Source: Acidobacteriota bacterium (GTDB lineage Bacteria > Acidobacteriota > Terriglobia > Acidiferrales > UBA7541). From it: 64,000 bases of DNA. Made by a program: the position numbers and the translations under genes. The stretch lies in NCBI GenBank assembly GCA_013289955.1, contig JABCYZ010000020.1:44680-108679 (forward strand), written 5' to 3'. Each line of letters begins with the position of its first letter. Positions within the stretch are counted from its first letter, which is position 1. This document shows positions 26,447 to 35,491 of this stretch, one piece after another. The notes under the pieces are model-generated. The model was not told the DNA's origin. It worked only from the letters and a program-made list of their open reading frames with translations, and searched no databases.

Positions 26447-26746
26447 CTAGCCTGTTGCGGCCAGCGTAACAGTCGCTTGCAAATCTGACTGTACGAAAAA
26501 GCACACATCGGTGCCGGAGAGCGAGACGCCGGATTGACGCCGAATGGATTCGCGAGCAATGGCTGCCAGTTTAATGCGCCGAGGAGTGTGCCAAATCGAA
26601 ACGATCGAATCGGCCACGCGCTCGCACGAGGAAACGAAGCTCAGAGCGACCGTTCGCCGAGCTGAGTCTTGATACGCGGACGGCAGGAGACTTCTGGCTA
26701 GCGCGGCCCTCTCCAGGCGCGTCTCTGACGCCGGGTTAAGCCGCAC
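26447..26746 (-). CDS. doubtful hypothetical protein
   Basis: A 99-codon frame with a GTG start lies 6 bp downstream of the small membrane-protein gene on the same strand. It has no ribosome-binding site, no motif I recognise, and two scattered Cys. The composition is compatible with a small soluble protein but also with a chance frame. It is listed only because nothing else explains this stretch. Confidence 0.22.
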   Translation of the reverse strand: MRLNPASETRLERAALARSLLPSAYQDSARRTVALSFVSSCERVADSIVSIWHTPRRIKLAAIARESIRRQSGVSLSGTDVCFFVQSDLQATVTLAATG

Positions 26747-26752
26747 CGAGAT

Positions 26753-26905
26753 TCATGCGGTTCTCGGACTACCCCTGAGGAAATGAAAAACAAGCATGAT
26801 AATGCCCACGACGAGCAGGATGTGAATGAGTCCTGAACTCACATGAAACGCCAGAAACCCAAGCAACCAGAGAACGATTAAGACCAAAGCAATAAATCCA
26901 AGCAT
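26753..26905 (-). CDS. small membrane protein of the lmo0937 type
   Basis: The 50-residue product is too short for ordinary gene calls but looks real. It begins MLGFIALVLIVLWLLGFLAF and continues with SSGLIHILLVVGIIMLVF, giving two membrane helices separated by a Gly-His turn, then a basic tail. This matches the lmo0937/DUF5670-like family of stress-associated two-helix peptides. GAGGAGACAAATAT precedes the ATG. It opens a group of small stress-type genes (metallothionein, CsbD, BON) that lie just to the right on the other strand. Confidence 0.85.
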   Translation of the reverse strand: MLGFIALVLIVLWLLGFLAFHVSSGLIHILLVVGIIMLVFHFLRGSPRTA

Positions 26906-27224
26906 ATATTTGTCTCCTCAAGGCCGATGGCCGCTGATCGAAGATCCTCACGCAATCAGAGATTGCGAGCCACGGAGAGAAAAGTCTGTTCACTTTGAAA
27001 CAGTCTTGGACCTAGACATGAGAACTGCCGGGACTTGTGTGGGGCTTCGTCACCTCGAGCGGCTGGCGCGAGCCTCGGGGCTCCGGACGACGCTTGGCGC
27101 CGGGTGCGCTGTTTTGTACAGACCCGCATCGCGCATTCCTCTATCTTTACGCCGGTCAGCCCTTTGGGGGGGCGCGCCGGGGCTTGGGCGCCGTCCACGG
27201 AGGATTTGGCCCAAGGAGACACAC
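26906..27224. other. divergent intergenic region between two small stress-type genes
   Basis: It must contain the promoters of the leftward membrane peptide and the rightward metallothionein-like gene. I found no convincing -35/-10 pair. The antisense frame 26956-27456 has no support. Confidence 0.4.
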
Positions 27225-27380
27225 ATGGCGACTGAGAACGTAAAGAAGTGCGCTCACCCGAACTGCTCCTGCACGACTCATGCGGGAAAATATTGCAGTG
27301 TGCAGTGCGAAACGATGGAAAAAGTCCCGGACATTGAATGTAAATGCGGACATGTGGTCTGTAAAGGGAAAATCGACTAA
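27225..27380 (+). CDS. metallothionein-like small metal-binding protein
   Basis: The ATG at 27225 follows CCAAGGAGACACAC and gives 51 residues, below the usual gene-calling limit. Nine Cys and three His are arranged as in bacterial SmtA-like metallothioneins: CAHPNCSC, HAGKYCSVQC, IECKCGHVVCKG. Proteins of this family bind Zn, Cu or Cd in thiolate clusters in the cytoplasm. The frame is open upstream to 26910 but that extension has no ribosome site and no similarity. It is followed by a CsbD gene 75 bp downstream, consistent with a stress cassette. Confidence 0.85.
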   Translation: MATENVKKCAHPNCSCTTHAGKYCSVQCETMEKVPDIECKCGHVVCKGKID

Positions 27381-27455
27381 GAACGCGGTTCGGGGCGACC
27401 GACGTGCGGTGAAAAGCCGCTGGAAGCCGGAAAACATGCTTGAGGGAGCGCGCCA

Positions 27456-27635
27456 ATGAAGCCAGGAATACAGGATCAGATTGAGGGCAAGCTGCACAAT
27501 TTGAAGGGAAAAATAAAAGAAAAAGCAGGGGAACTGGCGAACGACCCGGATCTGCAGGCGGAAGGGCAGGCCGAGGAGATAGCCGGGAAAGTCCAGGAGA
27601 AAGTCGGCCAGGTAAAGAAAGTTCTCGGCAAATAG
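27456..27635 (+). CDS. CsbD-family stress protein
   Basis: The 59-residue product begins MKPGIQDQIEGKLHNLKGKI and continues KEKAGELANDPDLQAEG, then EIAGKVQEKVGQVKKVLGK. The repeated amphipathic helices with GKxKExxGxxxxDxxLxxEG match the CsbD family, which is induced by general stress in many bacteria and whose biochemical role is not known. TGAGGGAGCGCGCCA lies before the ATG. It sits between the metallothionein-like and the His/Ala-rich small genes. Confidence 0.92.
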   Translation: MKPGIQDQIEGKLHNLKGKIKEKAGELANDPDLQAEGQAEEIAGKVQEKVGQVKKVLGK

Positions 27636-28092
27636 GCAGTGCTCGCGCCGCTCGATGGGGGGATTTCTCAGGCTTGCGTTTTTATCCTCTCGAGAGGAGT
27701 GGAATCAGGAGGGCGAATGGTGGAAAGCTCCATCCCATTGGACCACATTGCCACGTGGAGCGAGGTCTGCGACGCGCTCGCCTATTCACGCCGTGATGCC
27801 TCTGAATCCGTGCCTGCTGGCGGCTGTGACATGGAATTTGCGGTGGACCTTAACAATGGGGTTGGCTGTCTCAGCGAGGAACTTGCGTGGTTTCGAGTTG
27901 CCAACGAAGCTTTGGATTCCCGGCCAAACTGATCTTGCGGCAAGCGTACAACTCTCTTGTTCATGTGTGCGCCGGGACGTAACCGGCTACGGGTGAGCCG
28001 CTCACAGCTCAGGATCAGAACGCTCGGGTAACCTGCATCTTGTCATTCTGTTCTGCACGCTTTCGAATCTTCATCTACTGAAAGGAAATAGC
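27636..28092. other. intergenic stretch, no supported gene
   Basis: Two overlapping plus-strand frames (27639-27932 and 27655-27996) are similar in length and both lack ribosome sites and motifs, which argues that neither is real. No hairpin with a T-run was found after csbD. Confidence 0.45.
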
Positions 28093-28308
28093 ATGCCTCG
28101 GGATTCCCACCAAAGAGCTGCTGAGTTTCACGAAATGGCTGCACATGCCCACCGCGCCGCAGCCGTGCATCATGGCAAAGAAGATCATCTGACAGGACAC
28201 GAATTCTCCCGGCAAGCGATGGAGCACGCTGCCAAGGCCTTTCAGTACTCACGGGAAGCTCACGAGAAATCGGAAAAGGCCAGTAGCAAGGCAGAAACAA
28301 AGAGCTAG
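28093..28308 (+). CDS. small His/Ala-rich helical protein
   Basis: The 71-residue protein (start after CTGAAAGGAAATAGC) is almost wholly helical and rich in His, Ala, Glu and Lys: AAEFHEMAAHAHRAAAVHHG, GHEFSRQAMEHAAKAFQYS, HEKSEKASSK. The repeated H-x2-A/H spacing could bind metal. Short proteins of this kind are common beside CsbD and BON genes in soil bacteria, but the family has no known role. It probably belongs to the same stress group as its neighbours. Confidence 0.75.
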   Translation: MPRDSHQRAAEFHEMAAHAHRAAAVHHGKEDHLTGHEFSRQAMEHAAKAFQYSREAHEKSEKASSKAETKS

Positions 28309-28495
28309 CCGCGTTTCCAGCCCGGAAGAGCCCCCTGAGTGCGTTTCTGAACAGACATGATTTCGGAACTTATTTAACGTGGTTCGGTTGGGATTTCGGC
28401 CTGGAAAGGTTTCGGCCATCAAGCCTAGCTGCTTCTTTTCGGCCAGGACGCGCGTTGCGCGAGACCAATCCAAATGCGCAGTTAAAAGGAGAAAC

Positions 28496-29047
28496 ATGAA
28501 ATCGAATATTTTGTCTGGCGCGTTGCTCACGATGTTCGCCGTCGGGACCACCTTTACAGGTTGCTCCAGTACACCGACACAATCGGCCGATGTGGCCGAC
28601 CCTATCCGTCAATCTCTGACTCAGGCCGGGCTAACGGATGTCAGCGTCAGCCAAGACCGGGACAAAGGTGTCGTAACCCTGACCGGCACAACCACCTCCG
28701 ATGCGGATAAATCGCGAGCCGAATCCATTGCCACCTCCATCGGTGCAGGTCAAGTGATTTCCGATCAGATTGCCGTGCGTCCTCCGGGTGGGGAAAGCAT
28801 GGCGAAGAAGGTGGACGCGGACCTTGATGCAGGTATTGGGAAGAACTTCGACGCGGTGCTGCTGCAACACAAACTCGATAGCGACGTGAAGTACGACGTC
28901 AAAAACGGCGTGATCACCTTGAAGGGCCACGTCAACTCGCAAACGAGGCGAGCTTCGGTCGAGCATCTGGCGGCAGGCATACCGAACGTAAAGCAGGTAG
29001 TGAACGAACTGGAAGTAAAGAATCAGAAGGCTAGTTCTACCGACTAG
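28496..29047 (+). CDS. BON-domain lipoprotein (OsmY-like)
   Basis: The ATG at 28496 follows AAAAGGAGAAAC and gives a 183-residue protein with a lipoprotein signal (LTMFAVGTTFTGC, Cys at about 23). Two BON domains follow: residues about 35-95 (IRQSLTQAGLTDVSVSQ, GVVTLTGTTTSDADKSRAES) and about 105-180 (DADLDAGIGKNFDAVLLQ, NGVITLKGHVNSQTRRASVE). The second ends with NVKQVVNELEVK. BON domains bind phospholipid and occur in osmotic-shock proteins such as OsmY, so envelope protection is the likely role. Confidence 0.92.
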   Translation: MKSNILSGALLTMFAVGTTFTGCSSTPTQSADVADPIRQSLTQAGLTDVSVSQDRDKGVVTLTGTTTSDADKSRAESIATSIGAGQVISDQIAVRPPGGESMAKKVDADLDAGIGKNFDAVLLQHKLDSDVKYDVKNGVITLKGHVNSQTRRASVEHLAAGIPNVKQVVNELEVKNQKASSTD

Positions 29048-29585
29048 CAACGGGGCCATTTCCCGTTGCGTAAGCTGCCCCTTCGCTGGAGGACTTCGTT
29101 CGTCCTTTGGCAGGAAACGGCGAAGGGTCCAGCTGGCAACTCAACGGCTTGCTGCGGGAGGCTCCCTGGTAGCGCGCAGGGACTTGTGGGCAGGAGTGTG
29201 GTTTTCAAACCGCATCCCTTTCTGCCGCCTTCTGCAAGCCCGCTCCTAGAGAGAATCGATTAAACGGAGCTTCCTCCTTTTCTGCGGGTTTGCCGCTCGA
29301 ACAGGCCTCGATGCCCGTTGCCCGTGTCCACGGGGAAGCGAGTCCGGCTGCCTTTTGCTGCGCCCGGGAAGCGCGGCGCTAGGCTGTGACCTTGAGAGTT
29401 TTTCTGCGAGTCGGGAGGACCCGCACCTTCTTCCGATGGCGTTGGTCACAATGTCTGGCGAGTAGTTCGAGCTGCTTCCTTCGTTGCTTCCAAGGAAATG
29501 CCGGGCGGTGCGGAGGCCTGAATGCGGAATATGCGCACGCAGATTCGCCTGTCCGTCGATTCACGCCCAGCGCGTTTCCATGGTC
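29048..29585. other. intergenic stretch, no supported gene
   Basis: Several short frames exist on both strands; none has a ribosome site or motif. A hairpin AACGGG/CCCGTT directly after the BON stop lacks a T-run. A stem-loop around 29197-29215 with TTTTCAAA in the loop recalls a tRNA anticodon arm but no T-arm follows. Confidence 0.4.
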
Positions 29586-30773
29586 CTAGGCCCCCGGCTT
29601 TCCTCTATCTGCCTGTTTCGGGGCAGCTTGGTGCGGAGCCGATTGCTGCTGGCGCTGCTGCAACTGCTGTTGCTGCTGAGTGTGTTTTTGTGACAGTTGT
29701 TCGGTCTGCTGCTGATGCTTCTGCTCGAGAGGCTGCTGTCTCGGTTCATTGACCGGCTTTTGCGGGAGGCGTTGATGATCCCGATCCTGTTTTGTCTGAA
29801 GCGTCTGGCGTTCCTTGACCTGCTGCGTCTGGAGCTTGTCCTGCTGCTGCTGATATTTCCTATCCGTCTTCGCATTGCCTGTGTTGGGAGCGGCGCCGCG
29901 TTCTGCCGGGGAGATATCTTTGGCATGGACAGCGGGGCTCGGGCGATTGGTATCGACGGCCGGACGACCCGCTTCCGCGTTGGAACGATTCTGCTCGTTG
30001 TTAGAACGGGTATTGTTTTCCGCTCCGGCTGGGGCGGAGTGAACTGTGCCACCTTCTCTGGCGGCTACTGCTCCGCTTTCCTTGAAGCCGCCTGGGCTGG
30101 ATGTGGCAGCGATCGGCGGTTTTCCGTGATTGGCGGAGGCACGCAGCTCAGGGTTGCCGCGAGCGGCCTGGAAATGCTGGTTTTGCGCGGCGACGGGCGC
30201 CGTGTGCCTTTCGTTTGCGAAGGATTCTTGCCGTGAGGTGGGACGCGAGGTTACGCCGCCGCTGCCGCCATTGAAGCTGACGCGATTTCCCCTGGGCTCC
30301 TCTACTCTTGTGTTGTAAACGTTTCGATTGATGGAAACGTTCACATGGCTATACGCCTGGTTGTAGAAGAAGCGCCCGTTGTTCCAGCGGCCGCCGTCGT
30401 ACCCATTGCCAAAATAGCCATAGCCGTAATTGATCCCGCCGTAGAAACCGACTTCGGTTCCCCAGTAGCCTTCATGGAAGAGGTACGCATCGTCGCCCCA
30501 GCCCCAGTAGCCTGGAGTCCACAGATAGCCTGGTTCGGGAGCCATAACCCATGTGCCCGGGACCCAAAAGTAATCGTCGTCACCGTAAGACCAGTAGCCG
30601 GGAGTCCAGATGTAACCGTCCCCAGGGGAGATGGGCTGCTCATAGACTGGAAGTTCCGGCGGAGCGATCCTAACCGACACTCCAAAGCCGATTTGCGCTG
30701 AGGATGCAGCCGAGATGGCTAGCAATACCAAACCGAACAACAACGTACGAATGGACAAGATGAAGCGCATCAT
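29586..30773 (-). CDS. secreted YXWGXW-repeat protein with Gln-rich C-terminus
   Basis: From the ATG at 30773 (after CAGAAGGAACT) the product has 395 residues. It has a signal peptide (IRTLLFGLVLLAISAASSA), then tandem Trp/Tyr-rich repeats: GYIWTPGYWSYGDDDYFWVP, GTWVMAPEPGYLWTPGYWG and GDDAYLFHEGYWG. These are typical YXWGXW repeats, seen in exported proteins of unknown function. The middle is Gly/Asn-rich and the last 120 residues are a low-complexity Gln/Lys/Arg stretch (for example QQQLQQRQQQSAPHQ). The protein is probably in the periplasm or outer envelope. Upstream sequence has a partly sigma-54-like element and a palindrome. Confidence 0.85.
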   Translation of the reverse strand: MMRFILSIRTLLFGLVLLAISAASSAQIGFGVSVRIAPPELPVYEQPISPGDGYIWTPGYWSYGDDDYFWVPGTWVMAPEPGYLWTPGYWGWGDDAYLFHEGYWGTEVGFYGGINYGYGYFGNGYDGGRWNNGRFFYNQAYSHVNVSINRNVYNTRVEEPRGNRVSFNGGSGGVTSRPTSRQESFANERHTAPVAAQNQHFQAARGNPELRASANHGKPPIAATSSPGGFKESGAVAAREGGTVHSAPAGAENNTRSNNEQNRSNAEAGRPAVDTNRPSPAVHAKDISPAERGAAPNTGNAKTDRKYQQQQDKLQTQQVKERQTLQTKQDRDHQRLPQKPVNEPRQQPLEQKHQQQTEQLSQKHTQQQQQLQQRQQQSAPHQAAPKQADRGKPGA

Positions 30774-30829
30774 AGTTCCTTCTGCCTGATGATCCATTTC
30801 TTCGGAGAGGTCCATCAGGTCAACAAAGC

Positions 30830-30965
30830 TCGAATTCTCGTGCCAGCAATGTGATTGTTGCCTTGTGGCTGAAGCTAGTCGTTCGAGACACGCAGCCGAA
30901 GTCCGCGCCGTTCTCTTCGGCCATTATGGGGATGTCCAAACTGCATTACTGTCCGTTATAGGACA
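30830..30965 (-). promoter_or_regulatory. possible enhancer palindrome and sigma-54-like element upstream of the YXWGXW gene
   Basis: On the minus strand TGTCC-GTTATA-GGACA (30950-30965) is a perfect 5+5 palindrome. About 105 bases downstream, TGGCACG-AGAA-TTCG (30830-30845) matches the sigma-54 -24 block fully, but the -12 block reads CG where GC is expected. Spacing between palindrome, promoter and the ATG at 30773 would suit an enhancer-dependent promoter. The -12 mismatch makes this tentative. Confidence 0.3.
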
Positions 30966-31368
30966 TAGCCCGATCGTCACGGCGAAGTCGCCAACCTCAG
31001 AAAGCGCATCCAGAAAGTCGGTCATCCTGAATATCCGCACCTAAGCAGCTCCTGATGCGACACGCGAATCCGCCCGTTGAGTCCTTCGAACCGTTCCGAT
31101 GAGCAAAGGCGGATCAGGAAACCGGGCGACAGGAAGGGGCCATTGGCCCCGGAGGACGATGCGCCCTTTCAAGTCAGTTCAAGGGCTTCCTCCTGAGTAC
31201 TTCGAGATCAGCTGCAAGGAAACTCGGCTCCCCGAGGCTTCCGCCAGCCAGGCCGCTTCGATTCTCCGAGCCATACTGCGCTGATTAGCTACTACCTTCT
31301 CGAAGACTTCTGAAGTGACGAGCGTTTATGTAGTAGAGTTCGCGGGGCGGCAGATCTCAAAGGAATCC
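30966..31368. other. intergenic stretch upstream of the M1-type peptidase
   Basis: The divergent upstream region of the YXWGXW gene and the peptidase. A 61-codon plus-strand frame (31099-31284) has no ribosome site. No clear promoter for the peptidase was found. Confidence 0.4.
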
Positions 31369-34182
31369 ATGAGCCGAACTGACCTGATGCACCCTTCGGA
31401 CCGCAATCAGAACTTATCTCTCGCCGCGAAAGCACCCGGGCGCCTCAAGCGACTTGGCGTAATTTATGCAGCGATGTTTGCGCTGATCTTCCTTGTGCTT
31501 GCTGGAGATCTGCGAGCGGACACGATTTCCGGGACGGTCAAGGATCCCTCGGGTGCAGTCGTTGCCGGAGCACGCGTCGAGATTACCGGAGGCAACCTCC
31601 CTCAGCCGATCGTATTTGTGTCCGACGAAGGGGGGAAGTTCGCCGCGTCTAACCTGAACCCCGGAAGATATACCGTCCGGGTCGGGAAGGACGGCTTCGA
31701 CAGCCTTGTCAGCACGGTAGACCTGAAGGGATCCGCGGAGCTCGTGCTTAGCTTGACGATCACCGCCCAACAGACCAGCGTAAACGTGACCGAAAAAAAC
31801 ATGGCTTTCGCGAATTCGGACTCCGCTTACCGTCAACTGCGCGATACCGGCCTGGGCGACACCTACCGCTGCGAGAATTTCACGCTGCGCCTGGATGTGG
31901 GGACTTTCGAGTTGAAATCCGGAACGTTGACTCTGGTGGGTTTAGTCGACAAATTCGTAACCGGCGCCGTCTTTATCGGGCAGGGACATTTCACTCTAAA
32001 ACCCGTCCTTGAGCCCGACACGCGCGAGTTGCTTCGCCGAACCGGCCACCCAGCCGTCGAGGAGGACTTCGGCGAAGTCGTCTTTCGGTTCACGCCGAAA
32101 GAGTACCCTCGATTTTCTGCCGCGTTGGGCGCGAAGACCGAAACGCCGCCAGAAGCGGCAGACGCTTTTCGGCGCTGGAGAGAAAAGGTTCGCAAACGCC
32201 ACGAAATTCCCGAAGGTTTCACCCAGGCCATCCTCGAAGGCGAAACAATAGACAATGTAGACGCCGACCTGCTCGCCGCGATCTACAATCCGGGACATCC
32301 GCCGTTTATCAATGCCTACATGCGCGGCGCGCTGCACAAGGATCTGCGTTTCTTCATCCGCACGCGGGTGGGCGCTCTGCCGCAAATGGACTCTCCCGAG
32401 GAGGTCGCGCTGATCCATTGCGGCGGCGGGAGCATGGACGATGGCATTTGGTACTCCGAACACCTGGTATCGGAGATCAAGACTCAGAAGGCAAGCTCTC
32501 TCGAGGACCGCCGTTTGTTTGCCACAAAGCGCTATAACATTGAAACCGTAATCGCAAAGAATGATCACCTTTTCAGCCGCGCCACGATTACCTTTGAACC
32601 GCTCATCGGCGGCGAACGCGTACTGAAATTCGGCCTGCTCCCCAATCTGCGCGTCACGCGAGTCTCGGACCAGAACGGGCATGACCTCCATTTCATCCAG
32701 GAAAACCGAAAAGAAGATGGTTCCTTCTACGTCATTCTCGATGAAGCTCCAGCCATGGGACAGGAGCATTCGGTGACCGTCGAGTACGCAGGCGACAAGG
32801 TCCTGAGCGACGCGGGCAGCGGAAGCTTCTACGTTAGCGCGCGGGAATCCTGGTATCCGAATCTGAACGGTTTCGGTGAAAAAGCGCTGTACGATCTTAC
32901 CTTCAAGGTCCCGCACTCGAACATGGTGATCAGCGTAGGTAAACTGATCCAGCAAACCACCGAATCAGGGTTTGCGGTTTCGCGCTGGGTGACGCCCGTG
33001 CCGGTGGCGACGGCGGGCTTCAATTACGGGCAGTACCAGAAGATCGATTATCCAGACAATATCACCCACTACGAAATCTCCGGATATTATTTGACGGAGC
33101 TGCCCGACAGCCTGAAACGCTTTGCCAACAGCGCGTTTCTGAACTCGATGTCCCCCAGCGCCATGACCAAGTACGCCCTGGATCAGACGCGCGCTCAGAT
33201 GCAAGTGTGCACGATTTTTTTCGGCAAGGGCCCATACGAAAACATTTACGTCACCGAACAGCCGAACTTCAATTTTGGCCAATCCTGGCCCAACCTGGTT
33301 TACTTGCCGATTTCCGCCTACATCGACTCGACGCAGCGATGGATGATGTTCGGCCACATCGACACGAAATTCACCGGATTCGTCCAGGAAGTGACGCCGC
33401 ACGAAGTTGCCCATCAGTGGTTCGGCCATGCCGTCGGCTGGGCGTCGTACCATGACCAGTGGCTATCGGAAGGCTTTGCGGAATTTTCCGCCGGATTGTT
33501 TCTGCAGCAGGCCATGGGAGAGAAATGGCGGAAAGACTATCTGGAATTCTGGGAACGCCAGCGCACGCGCATTCTCGACAAAAACGGCTATGGAGTTTCG
33601 CCGAACGACGCAGGCCCGTTGTGGCTGGGCCTGCGGCTGATCTCTCCGAAATCCGAGCAGGCGTATCAGGGCGTCACGTACTCCAAGGGCGCGTATGTGC
33701 TGCTCATGCTGCGGTCGCTGATGTATGACGATGCAGCTAGTGGAGATAACCGCGAAAAGCCGTTCATCGGCATGATGCATGATTTCGTGGAGAGTCACCA
33801 CAGCGCGCCGGCCTCGACCGAGTCGTTCAAAGCTATCGTCGAAAAGCACATGACCAAGCAAATGGACCTTCAGCACAACGGCCGGCTCGATTGGTTCTTC
33901 AATGAGTGGGTCTACGGGACAGAAGTTCCGCGGTACAGCTTCAAATACGAACTGCAGCCGGGCGATGCCGGGAAGTTCAAAGTCCACGCGGAGCTCACGC
34001 AGAGCGAAGTGGGCGCCCAATTCGCGATGTTTGTTCCAATCTTCGCTGATTTTGGAAATGGCATGGCACGCATCGGCCAGGCGGAGGTTGTCGGAAACAT
34101 GACCCGGAAGATCGACTTCATCTTGGACCGCCAGCCAAAGAAAGTTGCCATCAACGCCTACAAGGATGTCCTTGAACGCTAG
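31369..34182 (+). CDS. M1-like (gluzincin) metallopeptidase with carboxypeptidase-regulatory domain
   Basis: The ATG at 31369 follows AAAGGAATCC and gives 937 residues; the frame is open 54 bp further upstream. A signal anchor (VIYAAMFALIFLVLAGDLRA, about residues 32-51) is followed by a CarboxypepD_reg-like beta sandwich (SGTVKDPSGAVVAGARVEI). A long middle part of beta-rich sequence leads to the zinc site HEVAHQWFGH at about 678 with the third ligand Glu 18 residues after the second His (WLSEGFAEF), the M1 pattern HExxH-x18-E. The classical GAMEN substrate motif is not evident, so it may not be a true aminopeptidase. It is probably secreted or anchored in the periplasm. Confidence 0.85.
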   Translation: MSRTDLMHPSDRNQNLSLAAKAPGRLKRLGVIYAAMFALIFLVLAGDLRADTISGTVKDPSGAVVAGARVEITGGNLPQPIVFVSDEGGKFAASNLNPGRYTVRVGKDGFDSLVSTVDLKGSAELVLSLTITAQQTSVNVTEKNMAFANSDSAYRQLRDTGLGDTYRCENFTLRLDVGTFELKSGTLTLVGLVDKFVTGAVFIGQGHFTLKPVLEPDTRELLRRTGHPAVEEDFGEVVFRFTPKEYPRFSAALGAKTETPPEAADAFRRWREKVRKRHEIPEGFTQAILEGETIDNVDADLLAAIYNPGHPPFINAYMRGALHKDLRFFIRTRVGALPQMDSPEEVALIHCGGGSMDDGIWYSEHLVSEIKTQKASSLEDRRLFATKRYNIETVIAKNDHLFSRATITFEPLIGGERVLKFGLLPNLRVTRVSDQNGHDLHFIQENRKEDGSFYVILDEAPAMGQEHSVTVEYAGDKVLSDAGSGSFYVSARESWYPNLNGFGEKALYDLTFKVPHSNMVISVGKLIQQTTESGFAVSRWVTPVPVATAGFNYGQYQKIDYPDNITHYEISGYYLTELPDSLKRFANSAFLNSMSPSAMTKYALDQTRAQMQVCTIFFGKGPYENIYVTEQPNFNFGQSWPNLVYLPISAYIDSTQRWMMFGHIDTKFTGFVQEVTPHEVAHQWFGHAVGWASYHDQWLSEGFAEFSAGLFLQQAMGEKWRKDYLEFWERQRTRILDKNGYGVSPNDAGPLWLGLRLISPKSEQAYQGVTYSKGAYVLLMLRSLMYDDAASGDNREKPFIGMMHDFVESHHSAPASTESFKAIVEKHMTKQMDLQHNGRLDWFFNEWVYGTEVPRYSFKYELQPGDAGKFKVHAELTQSEVGAQFAMFVPIFADFGNGMARIGQAEVVGNMTRKIDFILDRQPKKVAINAYKDVLER

Positions 34183-34202
34183 TGATTTGTCTCAAGCGGT
34201 GC

Positions 34203-34225
34203 GGGAGCGGCCGGGAACCGCTCCC
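34203..34225. terminator. G-C hairpin between convergent genes
   Basis: GGGAGCGG (34203-34210) pairs perfectly with CCGCTCCC (34218-34225) around a 7-base loop, 21 bases after the peptidase stop and before the end of the convergent HD-GYP gene. There is no T-run on either side, so it may be a weak or factor-assisted terminator. Confidence 0.4.
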
Positions 34226-34291
34226 CCGGGCCGATGAAGCGGTGTGTTTGCTTCGAGGGCTATCCGGGGAGAATCGGCGTGGCGACCGCGT

Positions 34292-35470
34292 TCAGGGAAG
34301 TGTGGGAAGAGCTTCGGTCTTGTTTTCCACGAGCCCGGTAGGGCGGGAAGCACGTTGGCGATCGTCTCTGGCGATGGCCGGCCATGTTTCCTTGGGGATG
34401 CTCAGGAAGGCGCTGACCACTTGCGGGTCAAATTGCGTACCGGAACATCCGCGGATGATCTCGAGCCCGGCCTCGAAGCTTGAGGCCCGGCGATAGGGCC
34501 TGTCAGAGGTGATGGCATCGAAGGAATCCGCCACGGCGAAGATGCGGGCGCTCGGGAGAATTTGGTCGCCCGTGAGGCCGCGCGGATAGCCCCCGCCATC
34601 GTGGCGCTCGTGATGAGTCAGGACAATTTCGGCCGCGTCGGCCAGAAAAGCTATGTCCTTGACCAAGTCGTAGCCGATCTGCACGTGGCGTTGCATGAGT
34701 TTTCGTTCTTCGGTGGTGAGCGATCCCGGTTTGAGAAGAATGCCGTCTGGGATTCCTAATTTACCGATGTCGTGCAGGTGGGCGCCTTTGGCCAGACTTC
34801 CCAATTTCTCTTCGGACCAGTCCATAGCGCGGGCAATCTCCAGCGCGTAACGGCAGACGCGCTGGGAGTGGCCGGCCGTGTCATTGTCGCGAAGGTCGAT
34901 TGCCGCGCCAAGTGCTTGCAAGGTGTCTTCATAACTCCGCTCAAGCTGCTGGAGAGCTTGATGCAATTGTCTGGTTCGGTCGGCAACCATTTCTTCGAGA
35001 TGCTGGCGGTAGTTTTCGACTTGCTGCTCCAAGTTTCGCTTGTGGAGGGCGCGCTCAAGGCTGGCAATGACAGCACTCTCGACCAGAGGCTTGATGAGAT
35101 AGTCGTCCGCGCCGGAACGCATGGCCTTGACACCCACTTCCACGTCATCGACCCCGGTCGTGACCAGGAATGCCACGTGAGGATAGCAGCCGCGAACGTG
35201 TGTAAGAAGCTCCAAGCCGCCAATGCCAGGCATCTGGAGGTCGGATATGACGGCGTCAAAGTGCTCGCGGTGCAAGGCTTGAAGGGCCTCTTCGCCGCTG
35301 GCGGCGGTAGAGCACAAGAAATCAGGCGGACGCAGCATGATGGCGAGGAGTTTTGAGGCGGCGCGCTCATCATCGACGGCGAGAACGCGGACAACAGAGC
35401 GGCGATGTGATGCGGCCGGACCAGCAATGCTTTCCTTAACTGGAGAAAGGAGGTTCTTAGGTATAGGCAC
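34292..35470 (-). CDS. response regulator with HD-GYP c-di-GMP phosphodiesterase domain
   Basis: The 392-residue protein has a receiver domain (about 27-145: VLAVDDE, phospho-Asp in AVISDLQMPGIGG, Lys in YLIKPL), a coiled coil (about 150-190), and an HD-GYP domain (about 190-370). The latter shows HSQRVCRYALEIAR, HLHDIGKLGIPDGIL, HHERHDGGGYPRGL and ADSFDAITSDRPYR, so the metal ligands and the GYP motif are intact. It should hydrolyse c-di-GMP when the receiver is phosphorylated. Start is a GTG at 35470 with a weak site. It is the last gene of a three-gene signalling operon (21 bp gap). Confidence 0.93.
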   Translation of the reverse strand: MPIPKNLLSPVKESIAGPAASHRRSVVRVLAVDDERAASKLLAIMLRPPDFLCSTAASGEEALQALHREHFDAVISDLQMPGIGGLELLTHVRGCYPHVAFLVTTGVDDVEVGVKAMRSGADDYLIKPLVESAVIASLERALHKRNLEQQVENYRQHLEEMVADRTRQLHQALQQLERSYEDTLQALGAAIDLRDNDTAGHSQRVCRYALEIARAMDWSEEKLGSLAKGAHLHDIGKLGIPDGILLKPGSLTTEERKLMQRHVQIGYDLVKDIAFLADAAEIVLTHHERHDGGGYPRGLTGDQILPSARIFAVADSFDAITSDRPYRRASSFEAGLEIIRGCSGTQFDPQVVSAFLSIPKETWPAIARDDRQRASRPTGLVENKTEALPTLP

Positions 35471-35491
35471 GGAATTCGTCCACCTCGAACC

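Noticed and set aside
29197..29215. Stem-loop with TTTTCAAA loop resembling a tRNA-Sec anticodon arm
   Set aside because: Loop has the wrong size, no T-arm with TTCGA follows, and acceptor arms cannot be paired.
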